Shown: positions 1 to 8,170 of the stretch, piece by piece
Layout of the letters: the number at the start of each line of letters is the position of its first letter
Numbering within the stretch: position 1 is the first letter of the stretch
Assembly: GCA_963755055.1 (NCBI GenBank)
Contig: CAVWIS010000009.1
Span: forward strand, 56,256 to 120,255
DNA: 64,000 nt
Reading direction: 5' to 3'
From: AP-16 sp963755055
GTDB lineage: Bacteria > Pseudomonadota > Alphaproteobacteria > Rhizobiales > Xanthobacteraceae
Made by a program: the position numbers and the translations under genes
Notes under the pieces: generated by a model
What the model was told of the DNA's origin: nothing
Databases searched by the model: none
The model's input: only the letters and a program-made list of their open reading frames with translations

Positions 1-570
1 GCCGCCCTTGAAATAGATGGTGCCGGGCGACACCACGTTGGCGCGCACGTTCTTCGCCGCGAGGTTCAACGCCAGCCCCTTGATGTAGGGCAGGATCGCG
101 GCCTTGACGCCCGAATAGGAGCGGCGCGGCCCGGCTATCTCGACCGCGCCGGTGGTGCCGATCACCACGATGGCGCCGGCTCCGGATTTCTCCAGCAGCG
201 GGACCGCCGCCTCGCAGCCGCGCACGGTTCCCAGAATGTCGATCTCGAATCCCTGGCGCCAGGCGTCCTCGTCGTTGCCCATGCCGAGCGCGCTGACATT
301 GGAGATGAAGATGTCGAGACCGCCGAGCGACGCGGCGGTCGTCTCGACGAACGCCTTGAGCGCCGGCCCGTCGGCGACGTCGACCTTCGAGCCGAACGCC
401 TTGGCACCTTTCTGCTTGAAGGCCGCCACCGCATCCGCGATCGGCCCTTCGTTGCGGGCGCAGATGCCGACGTCGCAGCCTTCCGCCACCAGCAGGTCGG
501 TGATGGCGCGCCCGATGCCGCGCGTCCCGCCGGTGACGATCGCCTTCTTGCCTTTGAGCCCGAGATCCAC
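1..570 (-). CDS. SDR-family oxidoreductase, C-terminus beyond the window edge
   Basis: A short-chain dehydrogenase/reductase using NAD(P)H; substrate unknown. The first 190 residues are visible and the frame runs off the left edge, so about 60-70 residues are missing. The start is GTG at 570 with GGGGAGAA seven bases upstream. The N-terminus has the Rossmann glycine motif TGGTRGIG, and the last visible part (NVVSPGT) is the usual segment after the catalytic Tyr-Lys helix. It is transcribed away from the serine hydrolase, across a repeat-bearing spacer. The family is clear; the reaction is not. Confidence 0.85.
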   Translation of the reverse strand, partial: MDLGLKGKKAIVTGGTRGIGRAITDLLVAEGCDVGICARNEGPIADAVAAFKQKGAKAFGSKVDVADGPALKAFVETTAASLGGLDIFISNVSALGMGNDEDAWRQGFEIDILGTVRGCEAAVPLLEKSGAGAIVVIGTTGAVEIAGPRRSYSGVKAAILPYIKGLALNLAAKNVRANVVSPGTIYFKGG

Positions 571-701
571 GAGTTGTTCTCCCCTGAATGGATTTTCGAC
601 AGCGTTGTTACGAACGGCAAGGCCCGGCGGTCACATATAACTAAGACCGTGCCAAGATATGCGCGCGTGCTCTGTTTGGCGCCTCGCGTGCCGCATGTTC
701 C

Positions 702-840
702 TCCCTCCCCCCGCTCTTGCGGCGGGGAGGGATGGGGTGGGGGGTCGGGCCGCAAGTTCGGAGAAACAAATAGTCCCCCCACCCCGACCGCCTTCGCTTC
801 GCGAAGGTGGTCGACCCTCCCCGCCAACGGGCGGGAGGGT
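702..840. repeat. Intergenic G/C palindromic repeat element
   Basis: This 139-base block fills most of the 345-base spacer between the partial SDR and the serine hydrolase. It begins with a hairpin (TCCCTCCCC... / ...GGGGAGGGA, 702-732), continues with a GGGGTGGGGGG tract facing a CCCCCCACCCC tract, and ends with a second hairpin (CCCTCCCCGCC / GGCGGGAGGG). Such CCCTCCCC palindromes are common as dispersed intergenic elements in Bradyrhizobium and Rhodopseudomonas genomes. I see no gene in the rest of the spacer. Confidence 0.7.
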
Positions 841-915
841 GAACTCGCGGCGCGGCTGTGCCTGGTACGTCGCAACATCATGTGCGGCCCTGCCCGGCGG
901 CGCGGTCAGGTCTCG

Positions 916-2067
916 TCACACGTCGTCGATGGCGGCGTGCACGCAGTTGCTGATGATGTCGAGGCGGCGCGAATGCCAAGGATCAGGCACCCGGCTGTTC
1001 GACAGATAGGCGAACGATACGCCGCTCTCCGGGTCGCCCCAGCAATAGGACGAGCCGACGCCGCCGTGGCCGAAAGTGGCGGGCGAGGCGAGCGTGCCGA
1101 GGCCGCGCATCGAAGGCGTCAGCCCGCGCGAATGCGGCCCGAGGCCGCGATGCATCGGCATGCCCATATAGGCGTCGACCCGGTCGGCGGTGAAATTGCG
1201 AGTGACGTATTGCACCATGCGCGGCGAGACCAGGCGCGTGCCGTTGAGCCGGCCGCTCTGCACCATCATCTGGTAGAACGCCGCCATGCCGCGCGCCGTG
1301 GCAAAGCCGCCGCCGCCGGGAATGCCGGCGCGGCGGAAGGCGTCGGTGTTCTCCTCCGCCATCTTCGCCTGGCGGCCGTCGGCCGCCGGCTGATGCATCT
1401 CGGAGGCACGTCCGGATTGCTGGTCGGGCAGGCCGACAAAGAGCTCGTTGCCGAGCCCGAGCGGCTCGATGACGCGGCTGCGGATGAAGTCGCGGTAGTC
1501 GGTCCCGGTGATCGCCTCGATCAGCACGGCCGCGGTCCAGTGCGCGGCGAGCGGGTGATAATGAACCCGCGAGCCCGGGGTCCATTCCAGCGTGAAGTCG
1601 CAGACCAGCTTGCGCATCAGCGCGTGATCGCTCCAGGCAGCCTGCGGCAGCTGCATCGCGGAGCTCGGAAATCCGCCCTGGTGGGTCAGCACTTGCAACA
1701 GCGTGATCTCGCCCTTGCCGTGGCGGGCAAATTCCGGGACGTGGTCGGCGATGCGGTCGTGGAAGGTGAGCGCGCCGTCCTCGACCAGGACCCAGACCGC
1801 GGCCGCGGTGATCACCTTGGTGTTGGAATAGAGCAGCCACAGCGTATCGGCGGCGGCGGGTACGCGCGCCGGATCGATGCGGGCATCGCCGAACGAGCGG
1901 AACAGCGCCAGCTTGCCGTGGCGCGCCACCGCGATCTGCGCGCCCGGATAGTGGTTGTCGGCGATGTGCTGCTCGATGATCCGGCCGAGCCGGTCGAGGG
2001 CTTCCTGGCGCAGCCCGAGCTTTCCGGGCTCGGCGGTTTCGAGAACGAACGGCGTCGGTGCGAGCAT
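916..2067 (-). CDS. Serine hydrolase, beta-lactamase class C / EstB-like family
   Basis: A 383-residue protein of the class C beta-lactamase/penicillin-binding-protein fold, which in this group usually acts as an esterase or amidase rather than a true beta-lactamase. The SxxK motif is SNTK with nucleophile Ser81. The second motif is Tyr170 in VHYHPL (Tyr-His-Pro instead of Tyr-x-Asn), and the third is HGG in place of KTG near the C-terminus. No signal peptide is evident, so it is probably cytoplasmic. ATG at 2067 is preferred to an in-frame extension to 2424, because GAGGAAA lies just upstream and the extension is low-quality sequence. Substrate unknown. Confidence 0.85.
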   Translation of the reverse strand: MLAPTPFVLETAEPGKLGLRQEALDRLGRIIEQHIADNHYPGAQIAVARHGKLALFRSFGDARIDPARVPAAADTLWLLYSNTKVITAAAVWVLVEDGALTFHDRIADHVPEFARHGKGEITLLQVLTHQGGFPSSAMQLPQAAWSDHALMRKLVCDFTLEWTPGSRVHYHPLAAHWTAAVLIEAITGTDYRDFIRSRVIEPLGLGNELFVGLPDQQSGRASEMHQPAADGRQAKMAEENTDAFRRAGIPGGGGFATARGMAAFYQMMVQSGRLNGTRLVSPRMVQYVTRNFTADRVDAYMGMPMHRGLGPHSRGLTPSMRGLGTLASPATFGHGGVGSSYCWGDPESGVSFAYLSNSRVPDPWHSRRLDIISNCVHAAIDDV

Positions 2068-2195
2068 GGCGGCGTTTCCTCGGTCGATATGTGGACAATC
2101 GAGCTTGTCGCTTCGTTGGGATGCCGGACAATAGGACCGGACCGGCAAGCCCGTCGACGCATAATTTTGCCGGGCGCGACCTGCCGGCATGGCTG

Positions 2196-2350
2196 TCATG
2201 CGGCCGGCGGGTCCGCCGTATACGGCAGCACGATGCAATGCTCCGGCCGGATGGTGAGGTCGACCTCGTCGGCCTGCAGGCCCGAATAGGCCTGGATCGC
2301 GCGCAGCTCGACGTCGGCGGCAACGACCACGAATTCCTCGGTGGAACCGT
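2196..2350 (-). pseudogene. C-terminal remnant of an unidentified gene
   Basis: About 50 codons ending in TGA at 2196 read as sensible protein (a segment containing EEFVVVAADVEL and IRPEHCIVLPY). Upstream, coding character stops exactly where the GTAGGGTGGG repeat begins at 2349. There is no credible start inside the readable part. I infer a gene whose 5' part has been lost or displaced by the repeat. I do not recognise the family. Confidence 0.35.
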
Positions 2351-2509
2351 AGGGTGGGAAAAATCGATGCGCGGGCCTCACCGCTCGCCATAACCTCGCG
2401 TGCGATTTTGCCCACGCGGTCCACACTGCCGCGTCGGACCGCGTGGGCAAATCGCCGGGCAACGCATCACAAGGTCTCACCTGTCGTGCCGGACGATTTG
2501 CCCACCCTT
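2349..2509. repeat. GTAGGGTGGGCAAA-type nested inverted-repeat element, copy 1
   Basis: The element starts with GTAGGGTGGG and ends with the inverse TTTGCCCACCCT. Inside it are a second inverted pair, TTTTGCCCACGCGGTC (about 2405) and GACCGCGTGGGCAAATCGCC (about 2438). The same outer and inner motifs recur at 44758-44985, so this is a dispersed family. It lies beside a truncated gene end and upstream of the IS110 element. Between its right end and the transposase gene (2510-2814) I see no gene. Confidence 0.8.
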
Positions 2510-2814
2510 CTATAACGGGCCTCTCGTCAAGGGCTCTTTCGGTCGTCCTTCACTTTTTTCGTGGCTATCGCTCCCGTGGTTTGGCAGGCCAGCGGCTTCT
2601 CGATGCGTCATCACACTCGCCGGGTACTCGCTTCTATACGGGGTCGGCGCAAGGCCGCCTTCAGATGGTGTTCGAAGTGGACAGGCCGACCTATCTACGA
2701 GAACGTGGTCGTAAATCCGACTGGGTGGGCAGCGGTCTGACCTTGTCCGTCGTCCCGGCGAGGGACTTCGCTTCGGGAAGGCTCAGCGCCGCCCGAAAAG
2801 GATTGAGCTCCTCG

Positions 2815-3843
2815 TCATGCCGCCGCTGCGGCGGCGAAGTTGAACGGTTTGCCGTCGACCAGCATGCGGTGCATGATCACGGCGAGCTTGCGGGCAAGGG
2901 CAGTTTTTGCCCGCTTCATGCCGGCGCGCTTGGCCAGCCGCATCGCCCAGCTCTTGAGCGGACCGCCCTTGATCGTCCTGGTGATCAGGACGTGCGCCGC
3001 CAGGTACAGGGCCTCGCGCACGCCCTCGTCGCCGATCTTCGAGATCCGGCCGCTGCGGTCGGTCTCCCCGGACTGGTATCGCCGTGGCGTCATCCCGAAA
3101 TACGCGCCGACCTGCTTGGAGGAGCGGAACCGTCCGGGATCGTCGATCGCCGCCGCAAAGGTGAGCGACACGATCGCCCCGATGCTCGGCGTCGTCATCA
3201 ACAGCTTGGCCTGCGGGTTGCGGCGCGCCATCGCGCGAACCCGCCGCTCGAAGTTGTTGAACTCCCGCAACAACGCCTCGCGGGCGCTCAACAGCCCCTC
3301 GGCGACGATCTCCAGCGTCGCATTGCCGGCAACCAGTTCCCTGACCCGGAACGCAAAGTCCCTCGCCGCCGTCTTCCCCACCTTGAGCCCGAAGTTGCGC
3401 AATATGCCGCGCAGGCTCATCTCGAAGTCGTGCAGCTTCGATTGCACCAGCTTGCGCGCGGTCAGCAGCGCCCGCGTCTCCTGCGCCTCCAGCGACTTGC
3501 AGTGCACCGGCCGATACCAGCCAAGCCGGACCAGGTCGGCGATCCCGCGCGCATCCTTGCGGTCGGTCTTCACCGGCATCGTCTGGAAGGCGTTCTTCAC
3601 GTGCCGCGTCTCCATGAGCTCGACCGCAAGCCCGGCTGCCCGCATGTGCCGGCAAAGCCATTGCGACAGCGGCCCAGCCTCCAGGCCGATCCGAACCACC
3701 TTCACCTTGAGCTTGGCAAACCAGGCGATCATTGCCTCCGGCTCGCTCGCGACCTCGCTCTCCCGCACAACCTTGCCCGCCGCATCGACAACGCACACGC
3801 ACGACTTTTGCACCGAAACGTCAATTCCTGCATAATGGTCCAT
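2815..3843 (-). CDS. IS110-family transposase (DEDD recombinase)
   Basis: A 342-residue recombinase that moves its IS by cutting and joining DNA with a RuvC-like DEDD domain and a C-terminal serine-containing Tnp_20 domain. Visible acidic residues are Asp8 (AGIDVS), Glu55 (GLEAG), and Asp94 and Asp97 (KTDRKDA). The C-terminal catalytic serine is Ser258 in RYQSGE, followed by the usual GRISKIGD. A central coiled segment joins the two domains. ATG at 3843 is chosen over an in-frame upstream extension because GGAGAGA precedes it and the family N-terminus begins there. Length and residues are complete, so it may be active. The C-terminus ends in a run of alanines. Confidence 0.93.
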   Translation of the reverse strand: MDHYAGIDVSVQKSCVCVVDAAGKVVRESEVASEPEAMIAWFAKLKVKVVRIGLEAGPLSQWLCRHMRAAGLAVELMETRHVKNAFQTMPVKTDRKDARGIADLVRLGWYRPVHCKSLEAQETRALLTARKLVQSKLHDFEMSLRGILRNFGLKVGKTAARDFAFRVRELVAGNATLEIVAEGLLSAREALLREFNNFERRVRAMARRNPQAKLLMTTPSIGAIVSLTFAAAIDDPGRFRSSKQVGAYFGMTPRRYQSGETDRSGRISKIGDEGVREALYLAAHVLITRTIKGGPLKSWAMRLAKRAGMKRAKTALARKLAVIMHRMLVDGKPFNFAAAAAA

Positions 3844-3995
3844 GGTCGTCTCTCCGTGATGTGGAGCGGGCTCGCCCAACTCCGTCGCTTTCCAGCTCAT
3901 CATTCTGAGGGACGACCGCCCTTCTTTCCAGCAGGCCCCGTAGCGAGCGCGCCACCAACAGCGCTGTAGCGAGCGAAGGGGCCTGCTGGCCCCGG
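3844..3995 (-). ncRNA. Candidate IS110 bridge-RNA region
   Basis: The leader upstream of the recombinase carries a perfect 12-base inverted repeat, CCAGCAGGCCCC at 3928-3939 and GGGGCCTGCTGG at 3978-3989. The 38-base loop holds two direct copies of GTAGCGAGCG (3940-3949 and 3966-3975) around an AGCGCT palindrome. IS110 elements are known to encode a structured RNA in the non-coding end next to the recombinase, with loops that pair to target and donor DNA. Position and structure fit that role. The assignment is an inference; the RNA ends are not known. Confidence 0.35.
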
Positions 3996-4056
3996 CGGTC
4001 ACCCGGAAACGGCTTGCTGCTGCCGCCTTCCCGGTACCGCCGGCCCGTTACACCAT

Positions 4057-4875
4057 CTACTGATGCAGCACAAATCCTGCCGGGCGGCCGGCGGCAGCGG
4101 CGGCGCGTGCCGGGTCGATCGCCGCGTCCCACAGATTGGCATCGAAGCGCATGCCGTTGACCGCGGATGCGGCGTCCGACACCAGCCAGAGGAGCGGCGG
4201 CACCATCGCGTCGGGCTCGACGAGCTTTGCCACCCGGCCTTCGCGGCTCGCCTGGCGCATCTCCTCGGCCATGCCCGGCGTGTTGGCGCCGGCGCCCGGA
4301 TTGAGGATGTTGATGGTGACGCCGGTTCCCGCCACCTCCTTGGCCCAGATCTCGGTCGCCATCTCGAGCGCGGCCTTCGACGGACCGTAGGGCGAGTTGC
4401 CGGCACGGTTCATGGTGTCGAGCTTGGTGGTCACGTTGACGATGCGGCCGAACCGGCGCTCCACCATGACGGGCGCCAGCCGCCGCGCCAGCTGGTCGGC
4501 GGCGACGTAGTTGGTGTCCATTACGGTCTGCACGATCTCGTCGGAAATCTCCCAGAATTTTTGCGGAGCAGGACGGCGGAACCGGTCGGGCGCAATGTAG
4601 GTGAAGGTCACGCCGGCATTGTTGACCAGGACCTCGGCGCCGCCGAAGCGCTCGCGCGTCGCCGCCGCCACCCGGTCGCATTCGGCCGGGCGACGCAGAT
4701 CGGCCACCACCGCGAGCACGCGGTCGGCAAAGCCGGCGCTGTCGGCGGCAAACGCCGCAACATCCTCGGCGAGATGTCCGACCGCCACCACCCGGTGGCC
4801 GGCGCCGGCCAGGCCGAGAGCCATTGCCCGGCCGAGCCCGCGCAACCCGCCGGTGACGATCGCGACCCGCCCCAT
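4057..4875 (-). CDS. SDR-family oxidoreductase with atypical catalytic serine position
   Basis: A 272-residue classical SDR. It has the cofactor motif TGGLRGLG, the structural NNAG, and the Tyr-x-x-x-Lys pair in YGPSK. The position usually held by the catalytic serine reads NVTT, so Thr may replace Ser. The start is ATG at 4875; an in-frame TTG lies just before it at 4878. It begins ten bases after the flavin-dependent oxidoreductase stop, so the two are probably cotranscribed and act in one catabolic route. Substrate unknown. Confidence 0.85.
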   Translation of the reverse strand: MGRVAIVTGGLRGLGRAMALGLAGAGHRVVAVGHLAEDVAAFAADSAGFADRVLAVVADLRRPAECDRVAAATRERFGGAEVLVNNAGVTFTYIAPDRFRRPAPQKFWEISDEIVQTVMDTNYVAADQLARRLAPVMVERRFGRIVNVTTKLDTMNRAGNSPYGPSKAALEMATEIWAKEVAGTGVTINILNPGAGANTPGMAEEMRQASREGRVAKLVEPDAMVPPLLWLVSDAASAVNGMRFDANLWDAAIDPARAAAAAGRPAGFVLHQ

Positions 4876-4884
4876 CAAGGATGC

Positions 4885-5916
4885 TCAGCCCGGAACCAGC
4901 ACCTTGGCGTCGGCGCCGAACGCCGGCATCACCTCGCGGGCAAAGCGGCGGAGGTTGTCGCGCGACGGACCGCCGCCGTTGAGCAGCACGTATTCGACGC
5001 CGAGGTCCTTCAGCTTCTCGAGCTTGGCGGCGATCTGGTCGGGCGTGCCGTAGAGCGCGCTTTCCTCGCTCGCCTCGCGGGTGTCGGAGAACGCCAGGAT
5101 GCTCGCCTTGTTGTTGCGGTCCGGCCCGTGCGAGATGTCCGTGAGCCGGCGTTGCGCCGCCAGGCGGCGCTCCAGCGCCTCCTGCTTGTCGGCCTCGTCC
5201 TTGGCCACATAGAAGGCGCGGGCGACCGCCACGTCGCGCGGATCGAACTTGCGGCCGCGCTTCTCCAGCTCGCTGCGAAACAGCGCGATGCGCTCGCCGA
5301 TGGTCTCGAACGAGGCGAACTGGTCGAGCAGCAGCTTGAAGCCGCGCTCGGCGACGTTGCGGATCGACGGCGGGCTGCCGGCGCCCATCCACATCGGCGG
5401 ATGCGGCTCCTGCGCGGTCGGCGGCTCGACGATGATGTCCTCGAAGCGCCAGTACTTGCCCTGGTGCGAGAACCGCTTGTCCTTGGCGGTCCACGCCTTG
5501 GTGATGACGTCGAGAGATTCGTTGAAGCGGGCGTCGGCCTCCTCCATCGGGATGGAGAAGCCGACGAACTCGTTGTGCCGGTAGCCCTTGCCGACCCCGA
5601 AATCGAGGCGGCCCCCGGACAACAGATCGATCGACGCCGCCTGCTCGGCGACCAGCACCGGGTTGTGCCAGGGCAGCACCAGGACCGCGGTCCCCACCCG
5701 CAAGGTTTTCGTCTTGGCGGCGATCCAGGTCAGCAGCGTGAGGCTTGCCGACACCTGGCCGAATCCGGTGAAGTGATGCTCGACCAGGAAGGTGCTGTGA
5801 TAGCCGAGCGCTTCCGCCTCGATGTTGTACTCGACGAACTGCCGGTAACCCTGGCCGCTGTCCACGTCCGGGCCGGCGTGACGGGCGGTCGCGCTACCGA
5901 AAAGGCCAAATCGCAT
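4885..5916 (-). CDS. LLM-class flavin-dependent oxidoreductase (bacterial luciferase-like)
   Basis: A 343-residue TIM-barrel enzyme of the luciferase-like monooxygenase family, which uses reduced FMN or F420. Typical features are the N-terminal MRFGLF strand, VEHHF, SGGRLDFGVGKGY and the C-terminal GTPDQIAAKLEKL segment. The start is ATG at 5916 with GAGGAG upstream; the in-frame extension to 6105 runs into the upstream region of the divergent SDR and is not protein-like. It is the first gene of a two-gene unit with the SDR at 4057. Probable role: oxygenation of a small organic substrate. Confidence 0.88.
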   Translation of the reverse strand: MRFGLFGSATARHAGPDVDSGQGYRQFVEYNIEAEALGYHSTFLVEHHFTGFGQVSASLTLLTWIAAKTKTLRVGTAVLVLPWHNPVLVAEQAASIDLLSGGRLDFGVGKGYRHNEFVGFSIPMEEADARFNESLDVITKAWTAKDKRFSHQGKYWRFEDIIVEPPTAQEPHPPMWMGAGSPPSIRNVAERGFKLLLDQFASFETIGERIALFRSELEKRGRKFDPRDVAVARAFYVAKDEADKQEALERRLAAQRRLTDISHGPDRNNKASILAFSDTREASEESALYGTPDQIAAKLEKLKDLGVEYVLLNGGGPSRDNLRRFAREVMPAFGADAKVLVPG

Positions 5917-6083
5917 GCGCCTTGCTCCTCGTATGGGCTCGCCGGCCGGCCTGTGGCGAACGGCCAGCGAACCCTGCGGCTCCGGACTGGGCACCGGTGC
6001 GGCAAATGTATCGGGAGCGCAAACGCTTTCAAACGGGGAATTCCTGCCGGAAACTCCGGCACTGCCATGCGGAGAGTGCAGAT

Positions 6084-6848
6084 ATGACGCAACCGACTGG
6101 TGCAACTCGCACCGCCCTGGTCACCGGCGCCTCCTACGGCATCGGTGCTGCGACCGCGATCGGGCTCGCCGCCGACGGGTTCGACGTCGCGGTCACCGAC
6201 CTGAGCCTCGAGGATCTCGCCGAGACCGTCGCGGGGATCGAGGCGGCCGGCCGCCGCGCCGTGCCGCTCGCGCTCGACGTGTGCCGCCAGGACACTGTCG
6301 AGGCGGCCTTCCGCGACACCGCCGCCGCGCTCGGCGCGCTCGACCTCCTGGTCAACAATGCGGGGGTGCCGTCGCTCGCCAAGCCGGTGACGGCGATCAC
6401 GCGCGATGAGTGGGACACGGTGCTGGCGGTGAACCTGACCGGCACGTTCTTCATGGCGCAGGCGATGGGGCGCCATCTGATCGCGGCCGGCCGGCCCGGC
6501 GCCATCGTCAGCCTCGCCTCCACCCACGGCGTCGTCGGCTTTGCCAATGCGTCGGCCTACGGCATCGCCAAGGCGGGCATCGGCCACATGACCCGGATGC
6601 TGGCAATCGAATGGGCGCCCCACCGCATCCGCGTCAACGCGGTGGCCCCGGGCACGACGGAAACCAAGACCCGGGCGCCGCGGCTTGCCGACCCGCAGTA
6701 CCGCGACCGCATGCTCGGCCGCATTCCGCTCGGCCACTTCGGCACCGCCGAGGAGATGGCCGGCGCGGTGCGCTACCTGGCGAGCCCGCAGGCAAGCTAT
6801 ATCACCGGCCAGATCCTGATCCTGGACGGCGGCCTGACGGCAGGCTGA
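6084..6848 (+). CDS. SDR-family oxidoreductase
   Basis: A 254-residue classical SDR with TGASYGIG (cofactor binding), NNAG, a serine in SLAST and the YGIAK catalytic pair. The C-terminal ITGQILILDGGLTAG is typical of 3-oxoacyl-ACP reductase/glucose dehydrogenase-like members. GGAGAG stands upstream of ATG 6084. It is divergent from the luciferase-like gene across a 167-base shared promoter region. The reaction cannot be named. Confidence 0.88.
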   Translation: MTQPTGATRTALVTGASYGIGAATAIGLAADGFDVAVTDLSLEDLAETVAGIEAAGRRAVPLALDVCRQDTVEAAFRDTAAALGALDLLVNNAGVPSLAKPVTAITRDEWDTVLAVNLTGTFFMAQAMGRHLIAAGRPGAIVSLASTHGVVGFANASAYGIAKAGIGHMTRMLAIEWAPHRIRVNAVAPGTTETKTRAPRLADPQYRDRMLGRIPLGHFGTAEEMAGAVRYLASPQASYITGQILILDGGLTAG

Positions 6849-7003
6849 GAAGATTCGCCGGCTCGGCTCCAGCTCGTCGAGGTCGCCGATGCAGGAACAA
6901 CAAAAGCCGTGCCATCGCCTTCGGCCTGTCGCATTCAAGTGCATAAAGTGCGTTGTCGCGTTCCAACGCCGACCGTGCGATCGTACCGGTGCATTTAAAG
7001 TTC

Positions 7004-7030
7004 TTGTATTTGCGCCGGCAATGCTTATAT
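7004..7030 (+). promoter_or_regulatory. Possible promoter of the cold-shock gene
   Basis: TTGTAT (7004-7009) and TTATAT (7025-7030) are separated by 15 bases in an unusually A/T-rich part of the 321-base spacer. Transcription from here would give a leader of about 130 bases before the cold-shock start at 7170, as is usual for cspA-type genes, whose long leaders respond to temperature. The short spacing makes this tentative. I see no gene in the rest of 6849-7169. Confidence 0.35.
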
Positions 7031-7169
7031 CCGTAGCGTTCGCGATTTAGCCGTTTCTTGATACTTGCCCTTGCGGGCGCTTCCAAGACAACGCCGAATT
7101 CGGACGATAAGGCTGGGCGATGGTCGTGCAGCCGCAAACGCCGTTCGGCGTTTCTATGGGAGGCCAGAT

Positions 7170-7373
7170 ATGGCTGAAGGTACCGTGAAATTTTTCAACG
7201 TGCAAAAGGGCTTCGGGTTCATCCAGCCGTCCGACGGCGGGAAGGACGTGTTCGTCCACATCTCCGCGGTCGAGCGCGCCGGCATGAGCAACCTCAATGA
7301 AGGTCAGAAGCTGACCTACGATGTGGTGAGCGAGCGCGGCAAGCTTGCGGCAGCGAACCTGCAGAGCGTCTGA
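7170..7373 (+). CDS. Cold-shock domain protein (CspA family)
   Basis: A 67-residue single cold-shock domain that binds single-stranded RNA/DNA and acts as an RNA chaperone. RNP1 (KGFGFIQP) and RNP2 (VFVHIS) are both intact. ATG 7170 is preceded by GGGAGG. It has a long leader and its own Rho-independent terminator, so it is probably monocistronic. Alphaproteobacteria carry several paralogues, so the exact csp letter cannot be assigned. Confidence 0.95.
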   Translation: MAEGTVKFFNVQKGFGFIQPSDGGKDVFVHISAVERAGMSNLNEGQKLTYDVVSERGKLAAANLQSV

Positions 7374-7395
7374 CAGCGTCTTTCAGTTGCAGCGG

Positions 7396-7421
7396 CCCGG
7401 CGTCAAAAGCGCCGGGTTTTT
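7396..7421 (+). terminator. Rho-independent terminator of the cold-shock gene
   Basis: CCCGGCG (7396-7402) and CGCCGGG (7410-7416) form a perfect seven-pair stem with a seven-base loop, followed at once by five T residues. It begins 22 bases after the cold-shock stop codon and ends before the next start at 7439. Confidence 0.88.
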
Positions 7422-7438
7422 CATTGGGGAGATCCGAC

Positions 7439-7663
7439 ATGGCGAGAAAACCGGCATCGCGTGCCGAATTCATCATGTTCGACGTGCTCTACAAGGACGG
7501 ATCGCAGCGCTCCAACCGCAGGGTTCCGAGCACAGTGCTCGGCGGCCTCGACCTCGATGAGCCGGCTCGTGCCGCCATCGAGGAGCAGGATCGGCTCATT
7601 GCGGAGAAGTCCGGCACGCCGCCCGCCGAGATCGAGAAGATCTGGCGGTCGCGCGGCAAGTGA
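7439..7663 (+). CDS. Small conserved hypothetical protein
   Basis: A 74-residue soluble, charged protein with N-terminal MARKPASRAEF and C-terminal IEKIWRSRGK. It contains no membrane segment or known motif. GGGGAGA precedes the ATG, overlapping the tail of the cold-shock terminator, so a little read-through may serve it. I do not recognise a function; similar small proteins next to csp genes seem common in Bradyrhizobium (recollection, not checked). Confidence 0.7.
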   Translation: MARKPASRAEFIMFDVLYKDGSQRSNRRVPSTVLGGLDLDEPARAAIEEQDRLIAEKSGTPPAEIEKIWRSRGK

Positions 7664-7702
7664 GCTGACCGTCACTGCGCAACCACTCGGCAGGCTGCGC
7701 TC

Positions 7703-8170
7703 TCAACGCCCGGCCAGGAACGCCGCGACCTCCGGGTCCGCCCTGAGATCGGCAAGATCCTGGTCGGACGGAAGCTGCGGCCGGTCGCGCTCGGCATTCA
7801 CCATGCACAGGAAGCCGAGCGGCTCGTTCGGCGTTGCGCGGAACTGGTGCCAGGTCCACGGCGGAACGGTGACGAGATCGTTGGTCGCCAGCGGCCGGAC
7901 CTCGCGGCCGACCAGGCAGTGGCCGCGGCCGCGCAGGATCAGCACCGCATGCATGTGCTCGTGGCGCTCGAGCGAGGTGTACCCGTCCGGCGCCACCTCG
8001 AAATAGCGCAATTCGCTCGCGAGCTTCTCGTCGGAGAACAGCACCTGCCGGGTGACCGAGCGGAACAGCGCGCGCTCGTCCTCCTTGTAGGGCCGGCGCT
8101 CCACCTGGTCCCAGCCAAAACCGTCCCGCTGTCGCCGGTGGATCGTCTCGCGGGTTGCCGTGTCAGCCAT
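7703..8170 (-). CDS. Cupin-domain protein, methylthioxylulose-phosphate sulfurylase-like
   Basis: A 155-residue single-cupin protein. Metal ligands are seen in LERHEHMHAV (His70, His72, His74) and in WHQF (His108). Its layout resembles the Rhodospirillum rubrum cupin that works after a RuBisCO-like protein to release methanethiol from 1-methylthio-xylulose 5-phosphate. Here the start (ATG 8170) overlaps the last codons of the RuBisCO-like gene (stop 8163-8165), which argues for coupled translation and a shared pathway. The match to that enzyme is from memory; other cupin isomerases or dioxygenases remain possible. Confidence 0.75.
   Translation of the reverse strand: MADTATRETIHRRQRDGFGWDQVERRPYKEDERALFRSVTRQVLFSDEKLASELRYFEVAPDGYTSLERHEHMHAVLILRGRGHCLVGREVRPLATNDLVTVPPWTWHQFRATPNEPLGFLCMVNAERDRPQLPSDQDLADLRADPEVAAFLAGR

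Larger units (their letters stand above)
2815..3995 (-). mobile_element. IS110-family insertion sequence (approximate limits)
   Basis: Defined by the transposase at 2815-3843 plus the structured non-coding stretch upstream of its start. IS110 elements have no long terminal inverted repeats and normally make no target duplication, so the ends cannot be fixed from one copy. The right end may extend below 2815, and the left end probably lies between about 3990 and 4050, just after the stop codon of the neighbouring SDR. Confidence 0.7.

Noticed and set aside
2510..2814. A gene between the repeat element and the IS110 transposase
   Set aside because: Frames here are short, lack ribosome sites and family resemblance; the stretch may include the IS right end.
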